64,000 nt of DNA, from contig NZ_JAEKJZ010000008.1 in assembly GCF_017309185.1 (NCBI RefSeq), forward strand, positions 124,001 through 188,000. Direction: 5' to 3'. Source of the stretch: Roseibium aggregatum. GTDB lineage: Bacteria > Pseudomonadota > Alphaproteobacteria > Rhizobiales > Stappiaceae. Shown here in pieces: positions 17,623 through 26,259 of this stretch; position 1 is the stretch's first letter; each line of letters starts with the position of its first letter. The notes below the pieces were generated by a model, which ran no database searches, was not told the DNA's origin, and worked only from the letters and a program-made list of their open reading frames with translations. The translations under genes were made by a program, and so were the position numbers.

Positions 17623-18599
17623 TCACCGGCAAGCTCCTTACGTATTCTGTCCATCGCCGTCCGGCGCTCGGCACGGGCTGCCAGCGCCCCGTCCATGTCG
17701 ACGGGAACGAACCTTACCGGCATATGAGGTTGCAGTTGACCGATCAAGTCCATATCCGCGGAAATGACGGTGCCGATCATGAAATAGCCGCCGCCGGAAA
17801 CCGCGTCCCGGTGCAGGACGATCGGCTCGGTTCCACCGGGCACCTGAATAGAACCGTAAGGATAGCAGCTGTCCACGATGTTGGACGGATCGGACCCGGC
17901 CCCGAAGGGCTGTTCCCGGTCGATAAATTCCAGGGGACGCCCCCCCTTGAAGCGGTAGCCCATCCGGTCTGCCTCCGGCGCGACCTTCCATTCGTCCTCG
18001 AAAAAGCCATTCTGCGCGGCGTCCGTGATGCGGTGCCAATAAAGGCCCGGCAGGACCCGCAGTTCGGTCGGGGTCCCGGGCTTCCGGCGCATCTCCTCCG
18101 GCACCGAGGTTCCGGGTGCAACTGCCTTTTCCGAAGTCCCGACGGGCAGTTCGTCACCAGCGGCCACCGCCCTGCCCTCGACACCGCCGAGCGCTCCGAT
18201 TGCGTAGGTTGACCGCGAGCCAAGATGCGGAGGTGTGTCGATGCCACCCGAGATGGCGATATAGATCCGCGCGCCGGAGGTCAGGAAACCGAAGGAGAGC
18301 TTCTGTCCGGCCTTGACCGCGAGCGCTGTCCAGCAGGGCTGCTCTTCGCCATCGATTTTCACCGGGATTTCGCCGCCGGTCACAGCAATGGTGCCGTCGG
18401 CGGTAAACTCCAGTTCCGGCCCGACAAACACGGCCTCAAGCGCCGCAGCGCCTTCGTCATTGCCGACCAGGAGGTTTGCCGCGCGCAACGCCATCCGGTC
18501 CATCGCGCCCCCCATCGGAATGCCGAGATGGAAATATCCCGGCCGGCCGAGATCCTGAACGGTGGTCAGCAGTCCCGGCTTGAGAACCTTAAGCGCCAT
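17619..18599 (-). CDS. pxpC: 5-oxoprolinase subunit C / biotin-dependent carboxyltransferase family protein
   Basis: This 326-residue protein belongs to the KipA/PxpC/allophanate-hydrolase-subunit-2 family. It starts with the family pattern GLLTTVQDLGRPGY-HLGIP-GGAMD and has YIAISGGIDTPPHLGSRST. In the PxpABC 5-oxoprolinase, PxpB and PxpC together catalyse ATP-dependent opening of pyroglutamate-like lactams with PxpA. Its first 11 bases overlap the pxpB gene. Homologues beside biotin carboxylase genes are often annotated as biotin-dependent carboxyltransferases, which fits this operon. Substrate is a lactam or cyclic amide by inference. Confidence 0.88.
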   Translation of the reverse strand: MALKVLKPGLLTTVQDLGRPGYFHLGIPMGGAMDRMALRAANLLVGNDEGAAALEAVFVGPELEFTADGTIAVTGGEIPVKIDGEEQPCWTALAVKAGQKLSFGFLTSGARIYIAISGGIDTPPHLGSRSTYAIGALGGVEGRAVAAGDELPVGTSEKAVAPGTSVPEEMRRKPGTPTELRVLPGLYWHRITDAAQNGFFEDEWKVAPEADRMGYRFKGGRPLEFIDREQPFGAGSDPSNIVDSCYPYGSIQVPGGTEPIVLHRDAVSGGGYFMIGTVISADMDLIGQLQPHMPVRFVPVDMDGALAARAERRTAMDRIRKELAGE

Positions 18600-19464
18600 A
18601 GAGAGCCTCCATCAGCTTGCGGTTGGTGCCATCGATGTCCGCGTTGAAGGATTCCAGATCGAACTCGACCTCCGCCATGCGCGGCGTGAAGGTTCCGGCT
18701 TCCACCTCCGCGCAGATCCGGTCGTATTCCTCCCGGTCGATCGGGTTCCACTTGACGATATCGCCGGGCTTGAAGAAGACCATGAAGTCCTTGAGATAAT
18801 TGACTTCCTGCGTCGGGTCGTAGATCGGCATCGGCGTGATCCCGAACATCTGGTAGCCGCCGGCGCCGCGCACCGAATAGATGCAGGAAAAGCAGCCGCC
18901 GTAGCCGACCGTCAATTTCGGCGTATCGGTTCTGGGCCGCAGGTACTTCGGCACCTGCAGCTGGCGTTCCCGCTCGACGAGCTGATAGAGAAACGGCAAG
19001 CCGGAAACGAAACCCACCATCGACACGAACCAGGGGTTCGAATGGTGCGCGACGATGAAGTCCTCGGCCGTCTCGAACCCGTTGATACGCGCCGCGTAGT
19101 CCAGATCGGTCCCGTCCGGGTCCTGATGCCGGTCGCGGAAGCGCATCAGCGTCTCATGGGTCCAGGGATCATTGTAGTAAACCGGGATCTCGACGATCCG
19201 CGTGCCGATCCGCTTTTCCGCGTTTTCCGCGGCACTCTCGAGGGACTTCAGCTTTTCCAGAAGCGCGTCCGGCGCGATCACATCCGGATCGTATTTGATC
19301 TGGAACGACGCGTTCGCCGGACAGATTTCCGTGACGCCTTCGATGGCGCTGTCGCGCACCGCATTGGTGATCGACAGACTCTTGAAAAAGGCGTCCAGGG
19401 ACATTTCCTCATCGACTTCGACGAAAATATGCTCGTCTCCGCCGAATGAATAGCGTGTCTTCAT
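18589..19464 (-). CDS. pxpB: 5-oxoprolinase subunit B / KipI family protein
   Basis: This 291-residue KipI/PxpB/allophanate-hydrolase-subunit-1 family protein carries the family core YGGCFSCIYSVRGAGGYQM-G-TPM-I near residues 160-190. It forms a complex with PxpC. An N-terminal region of about 70 residues (MKTRYSFGGDEHIFVEVDEE onward) precedes the core, so the protein is longer than stand-alone KipI proteins of about 240 residues. The overlap with pxpC implies coupled translation and an equimolar complex. Confidence 0.88.
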   Translation of the reverse strand: MKTRYSFGGDEHIFVEVDEEMSLDAFFKSLSITNAVRDSAIEGVTEICPANASFQIKYDPDVIAPDALLEKLKSLESAAENAEKRIGTRIVEIPVYYNDPWTHETLMRFRDRHQDPDGTDLDYAARINGFETAEDFIVAHHSNPWFVSMVGFVSGLPFLYQLVERERQLQVPKYLRPRTDTPKLTVGYGGCFSCIYSVRGAGGYQMFGITPMPIYDPTQEVNYLKDFMVFFKPGDIVKWNPIDREEYDRICAEVEAGTFTPRMAEVEFDLESFNADIDGTNRKLMEALYGA

Positions 19465-19510
19465 CGCGTGTCACTCCTTGCGCCGAGGGCAGCGGTTGGG
19501 TGCGCCGCGC

Positions 19511-20875
19511 TCAGGCGGCCTTGATGGCATGCGTTTCCAGCCATGCCTCGAGAAACTTGGTTGTCGTGTTGTCGGCCTTCACATCCGGATCACCGGCCAG
19601 CGCCCGGTGGAGAGGCAGGGTTGTCTTGAGGCCCTCGATTTCCAGACCGGAGAGGGCCTCGCGCAGCTTCTGAAGCGCCTCCTCCCGGCTGGCACCGTGA
19701 ACGATCAGCTTGCCGACAAGGGAATCGTAGAAGGGCGGAATGGCGTAGCCCTCGTAGAGCATGGTGTCGAAGCGGACGCCGTCGGGCACGACGAGCTTCT
19801 GCGCGACACCCGGAAAGGGCATGAAATTGCTCGCCGGATCTTCCGCGTTGACCCGGACCTCCACGGCATGGCCGGAAAAACCGATGTCCGCCTGTGCGAA
19901 CCGCAGCGGTTGGCCGAAAGCGATGCGGATCATCTCGGCGACCAGATCGACGCCGGTGATCATTTCGGTCACCGGATGCTCCACCTGGATACGGGTGTTC
20001 ATTTCCATGAAATAGAACGCGTCCCGGTCCGGCTCGTAGAGAAACTCCAGTGTGCCCGCACCGCGATATTCGACGGCTTCGGCGAGCCGGACGGAGACTT
20101 CGCACATTCTGTCCCGCGTCGCCTGTGTCAGGCACCGGGCCGGAGCCTCTTCCCAGACCTTCTGACGGCGCCGCTGAAGCGAGCATTCCCGCTCGAAAAG
20201 ATGCACCGCCGACTTGCCGTCGCCGAGGATCTGGACCTCGACATGGCGCGCCTGCGTGATCATGCGCTCCAGGTAAAGACCGCCATCGCCGAAGGCGGCC
20301 TCGGCCTCCGCTTTCGCCTGCGGCACAAGACGCTTGAGATCGTCCTCGTTTTCGGCAACGCGAATGCCCCGTCCGCCACCACCGGCGGCCGCCTTGATCA
20401 TCAGTGGAAAGCCGATTGCGCGCGCGGCGACGAGGGCCGCCTCAGCCGTTTCGATGCGGCCGTCGCTCCCCGGCGCTGTCGGAACGCCCGCGGCTTCCGC
20501 GGTCTCGCGTGCCTTCGCCTTGTCGCCCATCCGAGCAATCGTTTCCGCCGAAGGTCCGACGAAAATCATCCCCGCCGCCTCGACGGCCTCGGCGAAACCG
20601 GCGTTCTCGCTCAGGAATCCGTATCCCGGATGGACGGCATCCGCACCCGCCGACTTCGCTGCCTCGACCACACGCCCGATATCCAGATAGGACTTCGTCG
20701 CATGCGGGGGGCCGATTTCGACGGATCTGTCAGCCATACGCACGGCCAGCATATCTGCATCGGCTTCCGAATGCCCCTGAACGACGGTCATACCGAGCGA
20801 CTTCGCCGCGCGATTGATCCGCACCGCGATCTCACCCCGGTTGGCTATGAAGAGTGTGCGGCCCGACAGATCCAT
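19511..20875 (-). CDS. Biotin carboxylase (AccC-like)
   Basis: This 454-residue biotin carboxylase has the N-terminal LFIANRGEIAVRI, GYGFLSENAGFAEA, the ATP-grasp glycine loop KAAAGGGGRGIRV, ERECSLQRRRQKVWEEAP and the active-site segment FMEMNTRIQVEHPVTE. It would carboxylate the biotin on the small carrier encoded 3 bases upstream, using ATP and bicarbonate. Because it lies between pxpA and pxpBC, it is more likely dedicated to this operon than the housekeeping acetyl-CoA carboxylase enzyme. The carboxyl acceptor is unknown; PxpB/PxpC are the candidates to pass it on. Confidence 0.9.
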   Translation of the reverse strand: MDLSGRTLFIANRGEIAVRINRAAKSLGMTVVQGHSEADADMLAVRMADRSVEIGPPHATKSYLDIGRVVEAAKSAGADAVHPGYGFLSENAGFAEAVEAAGMIFVGPSAETIARMGDKAKARETAEAAGVPTAPGSDGRIETAEAALVAARAIGFPLMIKAAAGGGGRGIRVAENEDDLKRLVPQAKAEAEAAFGDGGLYLERMITQARHVEVQILGDGKSAVHLFERECSLQRRRQKVWEEAPARCLTQATRDRMCEVSVRLAEAVEYRGAGTLEFLYEPDRDAFYFMEMNTRIQVEHPVTEMITGVDLVAEMIRIAFGQPLRFAQADIGFSGHAVEVRVNAEDPASNFMPFPGVAQKLVVPDGVRFDTMLYEGYAIPPFYDSLVGKLIVHGASREEALQKLREALSGLEIEGLKTTLPLHRALAGDPDVKADNTTTKFLEAWLETHAIKAA

Positions 20876-20878
20876 CTC

Positions 20879-21115
20879 TCAGTCCATTTCCGCCAGAACG
20901 ACACCAACGGTGATCGGGTCCTCGTTTTCGGCCACGAAACGCACATTCGTACCCGCTTCCTCGGCGATGACCTCATGGAAGGACTTCATCACCTCCACCA
21001 GCCCGACGACCGCGCCGGCCTCGACCGAACCGCCGTCTTCGACGAAGGGCGGCTGGTCCGGCGCCGGACGGCGATAAAAAATTCCCGGCAAGGGGGAGCG
21101 GATCTGTTTTGCCAT
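20879..21115 (-). CDS. Short biotin carrier (biotinyl-lipoyl domain) protein
   Basis: This 78-residue protein is essentially one biotinyl domain. The biotin-accepting lysine is in EVMKSF near residue 44, which departs from the usual AMKM. The gene lies between biotin carboxylase and pxpA. The ATG at 21115 is preceded by AGAGGT at suitable distance, and the encoded IRSPLPGIFYRRPAPD start is typical of these minimal carriers that lack the long N-terminal region of AccB. It should shuttle carboxybiotin between the carboxylase and the pxp-encoded proteins. Confidence 0.88.
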   Translation of the reverse strand: MAKQIRSPLPGIFYRRPAPDQPPFVEDGGSVEAGAVVGLVEVMKSFHEVIAEEAGTNVRFVAENEDPITVGVVLAEMD

Positions 21116-21143
21116 TGTCGTTACCTCTGTCCGGTCTTGAATT

Positions 21144-21911
21144 TCAGTGGCTTGGCGCGGCGATCTTGACGCCGTTCGCGAGCAGCATGTCCCGTACGGC
21201 CGTGCCGATGGCCAGCGCGCCGGGGGTGTCGGAATGGAAGCAGATGGATTCGAATTCGATCTCGATGTCGTCGCCCTCCACCGTTCTGACCTTGCCGTCC
21301 AGGCAGGCGCGGACGCATTTCTCGGCAACCTGGTCGGGGTCGAGACGGCGCATCTTGCGGGCGAACACGATCGAGCCGGACCTGTCGTAGTCGCGGTCCG
21401 CATAAAACTCGCGGACCACCGGCTGCCCCGCCTCGCGGGCAATCCTGTAGGTCTCGGAAATATCCATGCAGTAGAGAAACAGCTCCGGTCCCGTCTTCTG
21501 AAGCGCCTCGACGAGAATTCGGGAGAGTTCCGGGTCGGACGCGGCGGTCATGTAAAGCGCGCCATGCGGCTTCACATGCTGGAGCGGAATACCGTGGCGG
21601 CGGGCGAATTCGCGCAGCGCGCCGGTCTGGTAGAGAATATCGTTGACGAGTTCGTCAGGTTTGGCGGCAATCGTACGCCGGCCGAAGCCCTGACGGTCGT
21701 TGTAGCCGGGATGGGCACCCAGGCCGATGCCGAATTCACCGGCCATGCGCACCACCGCGTCCATGAGGTTCGGATCGCCTGCGTGAAACCCGGTCGCCAC
21801 ATTGGCCGAGCTGATGATCGGCATCAGCTTGTCGTCAGGCGCGTCGCCGTAGGACCAATGACCGAAGCCCTCTCCCATGTCGCAGTTGAGATCGACCGAT
21901 TTGAGCGGCAT
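21144..21911 (-). CDS. pxpA: 5-oxoprolinase subunit A (LamB/YcsF family)
   Basis: This 255-residue LamB/YcsF-family protein has DLNCDMGEGFG at residues 7-17, SSANVATGFHAGDP near residues 36-49 and HVKPHGALY near residue 105, all family hallmarks. PxpA is the metal-dependent-looking subunit of the PxpABC 5-oxoprolinase. The ATG at 21911 is chosen because the DLNCDMGEG block normally lies within ten residues of the start and GGAG lies upstream; the open frame extends 16 codons further. First gene of the operon and divergent from a LysR regulator. Confidence 0.9.
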   Translation of the reverse strand: MPLKSVDLNCDMGEGFGHWSYGDAPDDKLMPIISSANVATGFHAGDPNLMDAVVRMAGEFGIGLGAHPGYNDRQGFGRRTIAAKPDELVNDILYQTGALREFARRHGIPLQHVKPHGALYMTAASDPELSRILVEALQKTGPELFLYCMDISETYRIAREAGQPVVREFYADRDYDRSGSIVFARKMRRLDPDQVAEKCVRACLDGKVRTVEGDDIEIEFESICFHSDTPGALAIGTAVRDMLLANGVKIAAPSH

Positions 21912-22226
21912 TCTTATCCATCTCCACGTGGCCCGAAGGCGTCCTGACCTCGGAAACATCCCGTTTCCGGTTCGGTTCCGCGCGCGGTCGACCCGGTGGC
22001 CGGCAACGCGTCACACCGGAATTGCCGCATATTTTACAAGGATAAAAAAGTTCATTTTTCTCGCGTTTGAAAATCTGTTTTTTCAATACCTCTTTTCGTT
22101 CGCGCTTATAAATAGCTGATTTAATGATATTTTTTAGAATGTCGCATAAGTAGGCAAGAATGAATAATTTGCATTATCTGTTTTTTTGATATTGTAGATG
22201 CAAATTTACAAAAACACCGGCAGGTT
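21912..22226. promoter_or_regulatory. AT-rich divergent promoter region of the pxp operon and LysR gene
   Basis: This 315-base intergenic region is markedly AT-rich from about 22020 onward. It contains a perfect 9-bp inverted repeat AATTTGCAT/ATGCAAATT (22166-22174, 22198-22206) with a 23-base spacer, ending 20 bases before the LysR start. That is where an autoregulating LysR protein would bind, so it is a good candidate site for both divergent genes. No open frame or RNA gene is seen here. Confidence 0.5.
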
Positions 22227-23144
22227 ATGTCCTTCAATCTTCGCCACCTGAAATACTTCATCGCGACGGCCGAACTCGGACAGGTGAGCCGCGCGGCCGT
22301 CGAGTTGTCGATATCCCAATCGGCGGTGACCACCGCGATCAAGGAACTGGAAAAGACACTCGGGGCAGAGCTCTTCGTAAGATCGGCCAACGGTGTCGAG
22401 CTGACCGACATCGGAAGGCGGTTCCTGAGTTCAAGCTACGATATCCTGTCGAAGGTCGAGGAAGCGCTTCTCATTCCCGAGTCTCCGAGGATCGCCGGCA
22501 CGCTCTCCGTGGCAGCCTCCTACACCGTGATCGGTTACTTCCTGCCGGCGCACATGGACCGGCTTTCACGCTCGCTGCCCGGGCTGGAGCTCAAGATCCA
22601 CGAGATGACGCGCGAGACCATCGAGGAGGGGCTGATTGCCGGGCGCTTCGACATCGGCGTCGCGCTGACATCCAACATCACCAACCCGGAAATCGCGTCC
22701 GAGACAATCATCAGCTCGGCCCGGCGCCTCTGGACGCCGTCTCACCACCGACTCACGGAGCGGGCAAAAGTGACGTTCGACGATGTGGCACAGGACCCCT
22801 ATGTGATGCTGACGGTCGACGAAGCCGCACATACCACCATGCGCTACTGGTCCAAGACACCTTTCCAGCCCCAGGTCCGCCTCAGGACCTCCTCCGTCGA
22901 GGCCGTTCGCAGCCTCGTTGCCAACGGTCACGGCATCACGATCCTGTCCGACATGGTCTACCGTCCGTGGTCGCTGGAAGGCCGGCGCCTGGAAACCGTG
23001 AACCTCGACGAACGGATCCCTCCGATGGACGTGGGTCTCGTCTGGCGCAAGGATGTCGACTTCACCCCGGCCATGGCCGCTTTCCGCGACTATTTCCGCA
23101 CCCAGGCGCGGATTTCCCAAACAACCGGTCACCGCGTTCTTTAG
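22227..23144 (+). CDS. LysR-family transcriptional regulator
   Basis: This 305-residue LysR protein has an N-terminal winged helix (RHLKYFIATAELGQVSRAAV and SISQSAVTTAIKELEK, residues 4-45) and a type-2 periplasmic-binding-like effector domain. It is divergent from the pxpA-accBC-like-pxpBC operon, with a strong palindrome between them, so it most likely controls that operon. The start at 22227 gives the standard family N terminus (MSFNLRHLKYF). Confidence 0.9.
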   Translation: MSFNLRHLKYFIATAELGQVSRAAVELSISQSAVTTAIKELEKTLGAELFVRSANGVELTDIGRRFLSSSYDILSKVEEALLIPESPRIAGTLSVAASYTVIGYFLPAHMDRLSRSLPGLELKIHEMTRETIEEGLIAGRFDIGVALTSNITNPEIASETIISSARRLWTPSHHRLTERAKVTFDDVAQDPYVMLTVDEAAHTTMRYWSKTPFQPQVRLRTSSVEAVRSLVANGHGITILSDMVYRPWSLEGRRLETVNLDERIPPMDVGLVWRKDVDFTPAMAAFRDYFRTQARISQTTGHRVL

Positions 23145-23237
23145 GGAACGGACCCGGGAGTTGCGTTTTCAGGCCGAGCGGGACACGGCACTATCCAAGG
23201 CGCGCGATCGCCGGAAGCCCGGCCTCACCGAATCGTT

Positions 23238-23912
23238 TTACCGTTTCCTGAAATGATAGGCGGCACAGGGCTGGTGCAGGAAGCACCCCTCCGGCGTGCG
23301 ATCCAGCGCCTCTTCGAAACGCTTTTCGATTGCGCTCCGGTTTTCCTCGAAGACACGACTGCGGGCCGGGTCGACGAGAACGACCTGCTTCAGGAACGTC
23401 TCGAAATCCGGATAGGGACGCGAGAGCGTGTATTCGGTCTTGCCGACAGCCTCGAAAGCGCCGCCGGCCTGATCGAGCCTTTCCATGATCGCATGTGAAT
23501 TTGTACGCACTTCGGTTTCATCCTCGACCATGCGCACAACATCGAACATCGAGCCGTAGGGAAAAGGTTCCACGACGTGAAGCCGTCCCTCCGGCTTCAG
23601 CACTCGGAGGTTTTCCTCAAGCGCCAGATCCTGAACCTGCATCGGAACGTGATGAAACGAAAAGAAGAAACAAAGCAGGTCCTGCGACCTATCGGCGAGC
23701 GGCAGCGCCTCGGCGCGACCCTGTAGGACGCGGATCTCCGGCGGCAGTTTGGACATGAGCCGGGCGACCTTTTCCGGATCTATCTCGACGGCGGACACCC
23801 GAGCGCCGCACTCAAGCAGCTGCAGGGAAAAGGCGCCGGTCCCGGCCCCGATGTCGGCGACGGCCTTTTTCTTGAGATCGAAGACGCTTTGAAGATGCTC
23901 GATATGTCCCAT
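23238..23912 (-). CDS. Class I SAM-dependent methyltransferase
   Basis: This protein of about 224 residues has motif I DIGAGTGAFSLQLLE, the acidic ribose contact AVEIDPEKV and a motif near FSFHHVPM typical of UbiE-like methyltransferases. The start is uncertain: ATG at 23912 or TTG two codons earlier at 23918, which sits at better distance from AAGGG. It is convergent with the LysR gene and divergent from the sugar-importer operon, with no clear partner. The acceptor molecule is unknown. Confidence 0.75.
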   Translation of the reverse strand: MGHIEHLQSVFDLKKKAVADIGAGTGAFSLQLLECGARVSAVEIDPEKVARLMSKLPPEIRVLQGRAEALPLADRSQDLLCFFFSFHHVPMQVQDLALEENLRVLKPEGRLHVVEPFPYGSMFDVVRMVEDETEVRTNSHAIMERLDQAGGAFEAVGKTEYTLSRPYPDFETFLKQVVLVDPARSRVFEENRSAIEKRFEEALDRTPEGCFLHQPCAAYHFRKR

Positions 23913-24012
23913 AAGCAAAACTTACCCTTTCAAGCCCCTGAAAGCACGGGGGATTTGTTGACATAGCCTGAAACTATGACTGCGCTAAGATTTATGGATT
24001 AGCAGCAAATGA

Positions 24013-24040
24013 CAATTGCGCAGCACACTTTGGGCAATTG
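24013..24040. promoter_or_regulatory. CAATTGC/GCAATTG inverted repeat upstream of the sugar importer
   Basis: CAATTGC (24013-24019) and GCAATTG (24034-24040) form a perfect 7-bp inverted repeat with a 14-base spacer, 49 bases before the first permease start. A single CAATTGCGC half recurs about 30 bases before the fused permease gene (26229-26237). It may be an operator; the regulator is not obvious nearby. Confidence 0.4.
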
Positions 24041-24088
24041 GACAGGCACTGTTTTCGAGTGGCCGACCAATTGGGAGGACAATCGAAA

Positions 24089-25075
24089 ATGAAGTTCGGC
24101 GGACGACTGAAATACGTCTCCCAGGAGAAGATCGTTTTCACGATCACACTCGTGATGTTCGCGGTTTTCGCGGTGTCCCTGGACGGTTTCATAGGCACAA
24201 GCAATCTGCTTGCCCTGTTGCGAAGCGTCGCGGTGCTCGGAATTCTGGGCCTGGGAATGCTGATCGTGGTGCTTGGCAGGGGCATCGACCTTTCCATGGT
24301 CGCCAATATGGCGATTTCCGTGGCCTGGACGATTCAGCTTGTCGGAACCGGCATGCCCTTGTGGGCCGCTCTTGCGATCGGCCTCGGCTTTGCCCTCGGC
24401 ATGAGCCTGATCACCGGCATCCTCGTTGCCTTTGCCGAAATTCCGGCAATCTTCGCGACCCTTGCCATGGGAACCTTCATCTACGGCTTCGGCCGCGCCC
24501 ATCTCATCACCGGAACGGACGTGGTCTATCTGCCCGCCGATTTCGGCTGGGCGGCCCAGATCGGCCAGGGGCGTCTTCTCGGCGTTCCGATACCGATACT
24601 TCTCGCGGTCATTCTGGCGGTGGTGGTCTACCTGTTCCTGCGGTTCTCGAAGCACGGCTGGAACACCTACAACATCGGCGACAACGCCCAGGCATCGCGG
24701 ATCACCGGCATCGCCGTGCGCCCGACCATGGTGCTGCAATACATGCTCAGCGGAACGGCCGCCTATCTGGCCGGCCTGATCACCGCGACGGCGGTGCAGT
24801 CAATGAACACCCGGATCGTCAATTCCAACATGATCTACGACGTCATCCTGATCGTCGTGCTTGGCGGGGTCAGCCTGTCCGGAGGCCGGGGCAGCGTCCG
24901 CAACGTGATTGTCGGCACCCTTCTGATCGGTGTTCTGGTCAACGGCATGACCATCATGGACATCCAGTACACCATCCAGAACGTGATCAAGAGCCTCATT
25001 CTGCTGCTTGCGATCGTGGCCGACAGCGTCATCAACCCGCGTGACGAGCAGACCGGTCAACAAGGCGACATCTGA
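24089..25075 (+). CDS. Ribose-type ABC transporter permease
   Basis: This 328-residue multi-helix permease belongs to the RbsC/BPD_transp_2 family. It has the family pattern LGLGMLIVVLGRGIDLSMV near residues 60-78 and VLGGVSLSGGRGSV near 260-275. The ATG at 24089 follows a clear GGGAGGAC site at 24073-24080. It opens a seven-gene operon (two permeases, binding protein, two propeller proteins, ATPase, alcohol and aldehyde dehydrogenases) that would import and oxidise a sugar, polyol or related alcohol. The second permease of the operon is the fused one at 26260. Confidence 0.9.
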   Translation: MKFGGRLKYVSQEKIVFTITLVMFAVFAVSLDGFIGTSNLLALLRSVAVLGILGLGMLIVVLGRGIDLSMVANMAISVAWTIQLVGTGMPLWAALAIGLGFALGMSLITGILVAFAEIPAIFATLAMGTFIYGFGRAHLITGTDVVYLPADFGWAAQIGQGRLLGVPIPILLAVILAVVVYLFLRFSKHGWNTYNIGDNAQASRITGIAVRPTMVLQYMLSGTAAYLAGLITATAVQSMNTRIVNSNMIYDVILIVVLGGVSLSGGRGSVRNVIVGTLLIGVLVNGMTIMDIQYTIQNVIKSLILLLAIVADSVINPRDEQTGQQGDI

Positions 25076-25129
25076 TCGACCCCGCGCCGTCATTCTTTCA
25101 ATGAAATAAATCACCTGGAGGAGAATATC

Positions 25130-26149
25130 ATGAATTGGACGAAGCTTAGGAAAGTTGCCTGTCTGACCGCCGCCGGTATCGGTCTGGCAAGCGGCGCGCT
25201 GGCGCAGGAACCCAACGATCCGTTCCGCGGTCCGGCGCTCGACGCCTTGAAGGACAAGTGGATCGCCTATCTGCCGATTTCGGCCGGGTTCGACCTCGCA
25301 CAGGCCTGGGGCGGCGTGGTCAAGGAAGAATCGCAACGCTACGGCATGAAATTCACCATTCAGGATCCCAACTGGTCGACAGACGCCATGGCCCAGGGCA
25401 TGACTTCGCTTATCGCCGAGCGCCCTGATGTGATCGTGACCCAGAACCCGGATACGCAGTCGCTCGCCCGCCTGATGATGCAGGCCAACCGCGCCAATAT
25501 CGCGGTGATCCAGATGAACATGCAGGGCGCGGTTCAGACCGATGCCTTTGTCGGACCGGACTATATCGCCATGGGCCGCCAGATCGCGAACATGGCGATC
25601 GAGCAGTGCGGCGAGGGAACCGACACCTCCCACAAGATTTCCATCGTGCAGGGCGTGCTGACCGGCGGCGTCAGCTACTTTCAGGTCCAGGGCATCATGG
25701 AAGTCCTGAACGGTCGCGAAGACATCGAAATCGTGTCGAGCCAGGCCGCCGACTGGGATGCCTCCAAGGCGCGGGCGATCACCGAAACCGTTCTGCAGCA
25801 GCACCCGGATCTTTGCGCCATCCTCGATATGTGGGACGGCCAGGCTATCGGTACCGGAGCCGCGGTCAAGCAGGCCGGCCTTGCCGACAGCGTCACCGTG
25901 ATCACATCGGGCGGCGGCGCCTCCAGCACCTGCGAACTTATCCGGGACGACACGTTCGACATCGTTGTCAACTACGACGCACCCGGCATGGGCCGCGACG
26001 CCTGGACCTCGATCATGATCGCCCTGCAGAACGGCGGCGGCGGCAAGTTGAAGACCCAGGTGTTCTCGCCGACCTATGTCATGACAAAGGAAAACGTGGA
26101 CAAGGCGTCCTGCTGGGATCCCGAGATCTACGCAAGCCGTCTGCGTTAA
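25130..26149 (+). CDS. Sugar-type ABC substrate-binding protein
   Basis: This 339-residue periplasmic binding protein is of the type-1 (ribose/RbsB-like) fold. The first ~24 residues form a Sec signal with a cut near GALAQ. The family pattern of two Rossmann-like halves is seen (RPDVIVTQNPDTQSLARL; DLCAILDMWDGQAIGTG). It follows the first permease and precedes a stem-loop that may boost its expression. The ligand is probably a sugar, polyol or similar alcohol that the downstream dehydrogenases handle. Confidence 0.9.
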   Translation: MNWTKLRKVACLTAAGIGLASGALAQEPNDPFRGPALDALKDKWIAYLPISAGFDLAQAWGGVVKEESQRYGMKFTIQDPNWSTDAMAQGMTSLIAERPDVIVTQNPDTQSLARLMMQANRANIAVIQMNMQGAVQTDAFVGPDYIAMGRQIANMAIEQCGEGTDTSHKISIVQGVLTGGVSYFQVQGIMEVLNGREDIEIVSSQAADWDASKARAITETVLQQHPDLCAILDMWDGQAIGTGAAVKQAGLADSVTVITSGGGASSTCELIRDDTFDIVVNYDAPGMGRDAWTSIMIALQNGGGGKLKTQVFSPTYVMTKENVDKASCWDPEIYASRLR

Positions 26150-26169
26150 GAACGACCCCTTCCAAGGCG

Positions 26170-26197
26170 CGGGCCGCGTGTTCCTGAACGCGGCCCG
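26170..26197 (+). promoter_or_regulatory. mRNA stem-loop after the binding-protein gene
   Basis: A perfect 10-bp GC-rich stem CGGGCCGCGT/ACGCGGCCCG with an 8-base loop lies 20 bases after the binding-protein stop, with no T tract. It is likely an mRNA-stabilising or partially attenuating hairpin that raises binding-protein level relative to downstream genes. Confidence 0.5.
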
Positions 26198-26259
26198 GCA
26201 GCGCCGGCAAGAATTTCCAACACAACACAATTGCGCTTTCTTTGGGGAGAGAGGTTCCC

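Noticed and set aside
23145..23256. A short coding-like tail after the LysR gene (ends ESFYRFLK)
   Set aside because: Possible remnant of a gene, but no start, family match or full domain; overlaps the methyltransferase end.
23958..23991. TTGACA with TAAGAT downstream as a promoter for the sugar importer
   Set aside because: The spacing is 22 bases, too long for a typical housekeeping promoter; no other good match.
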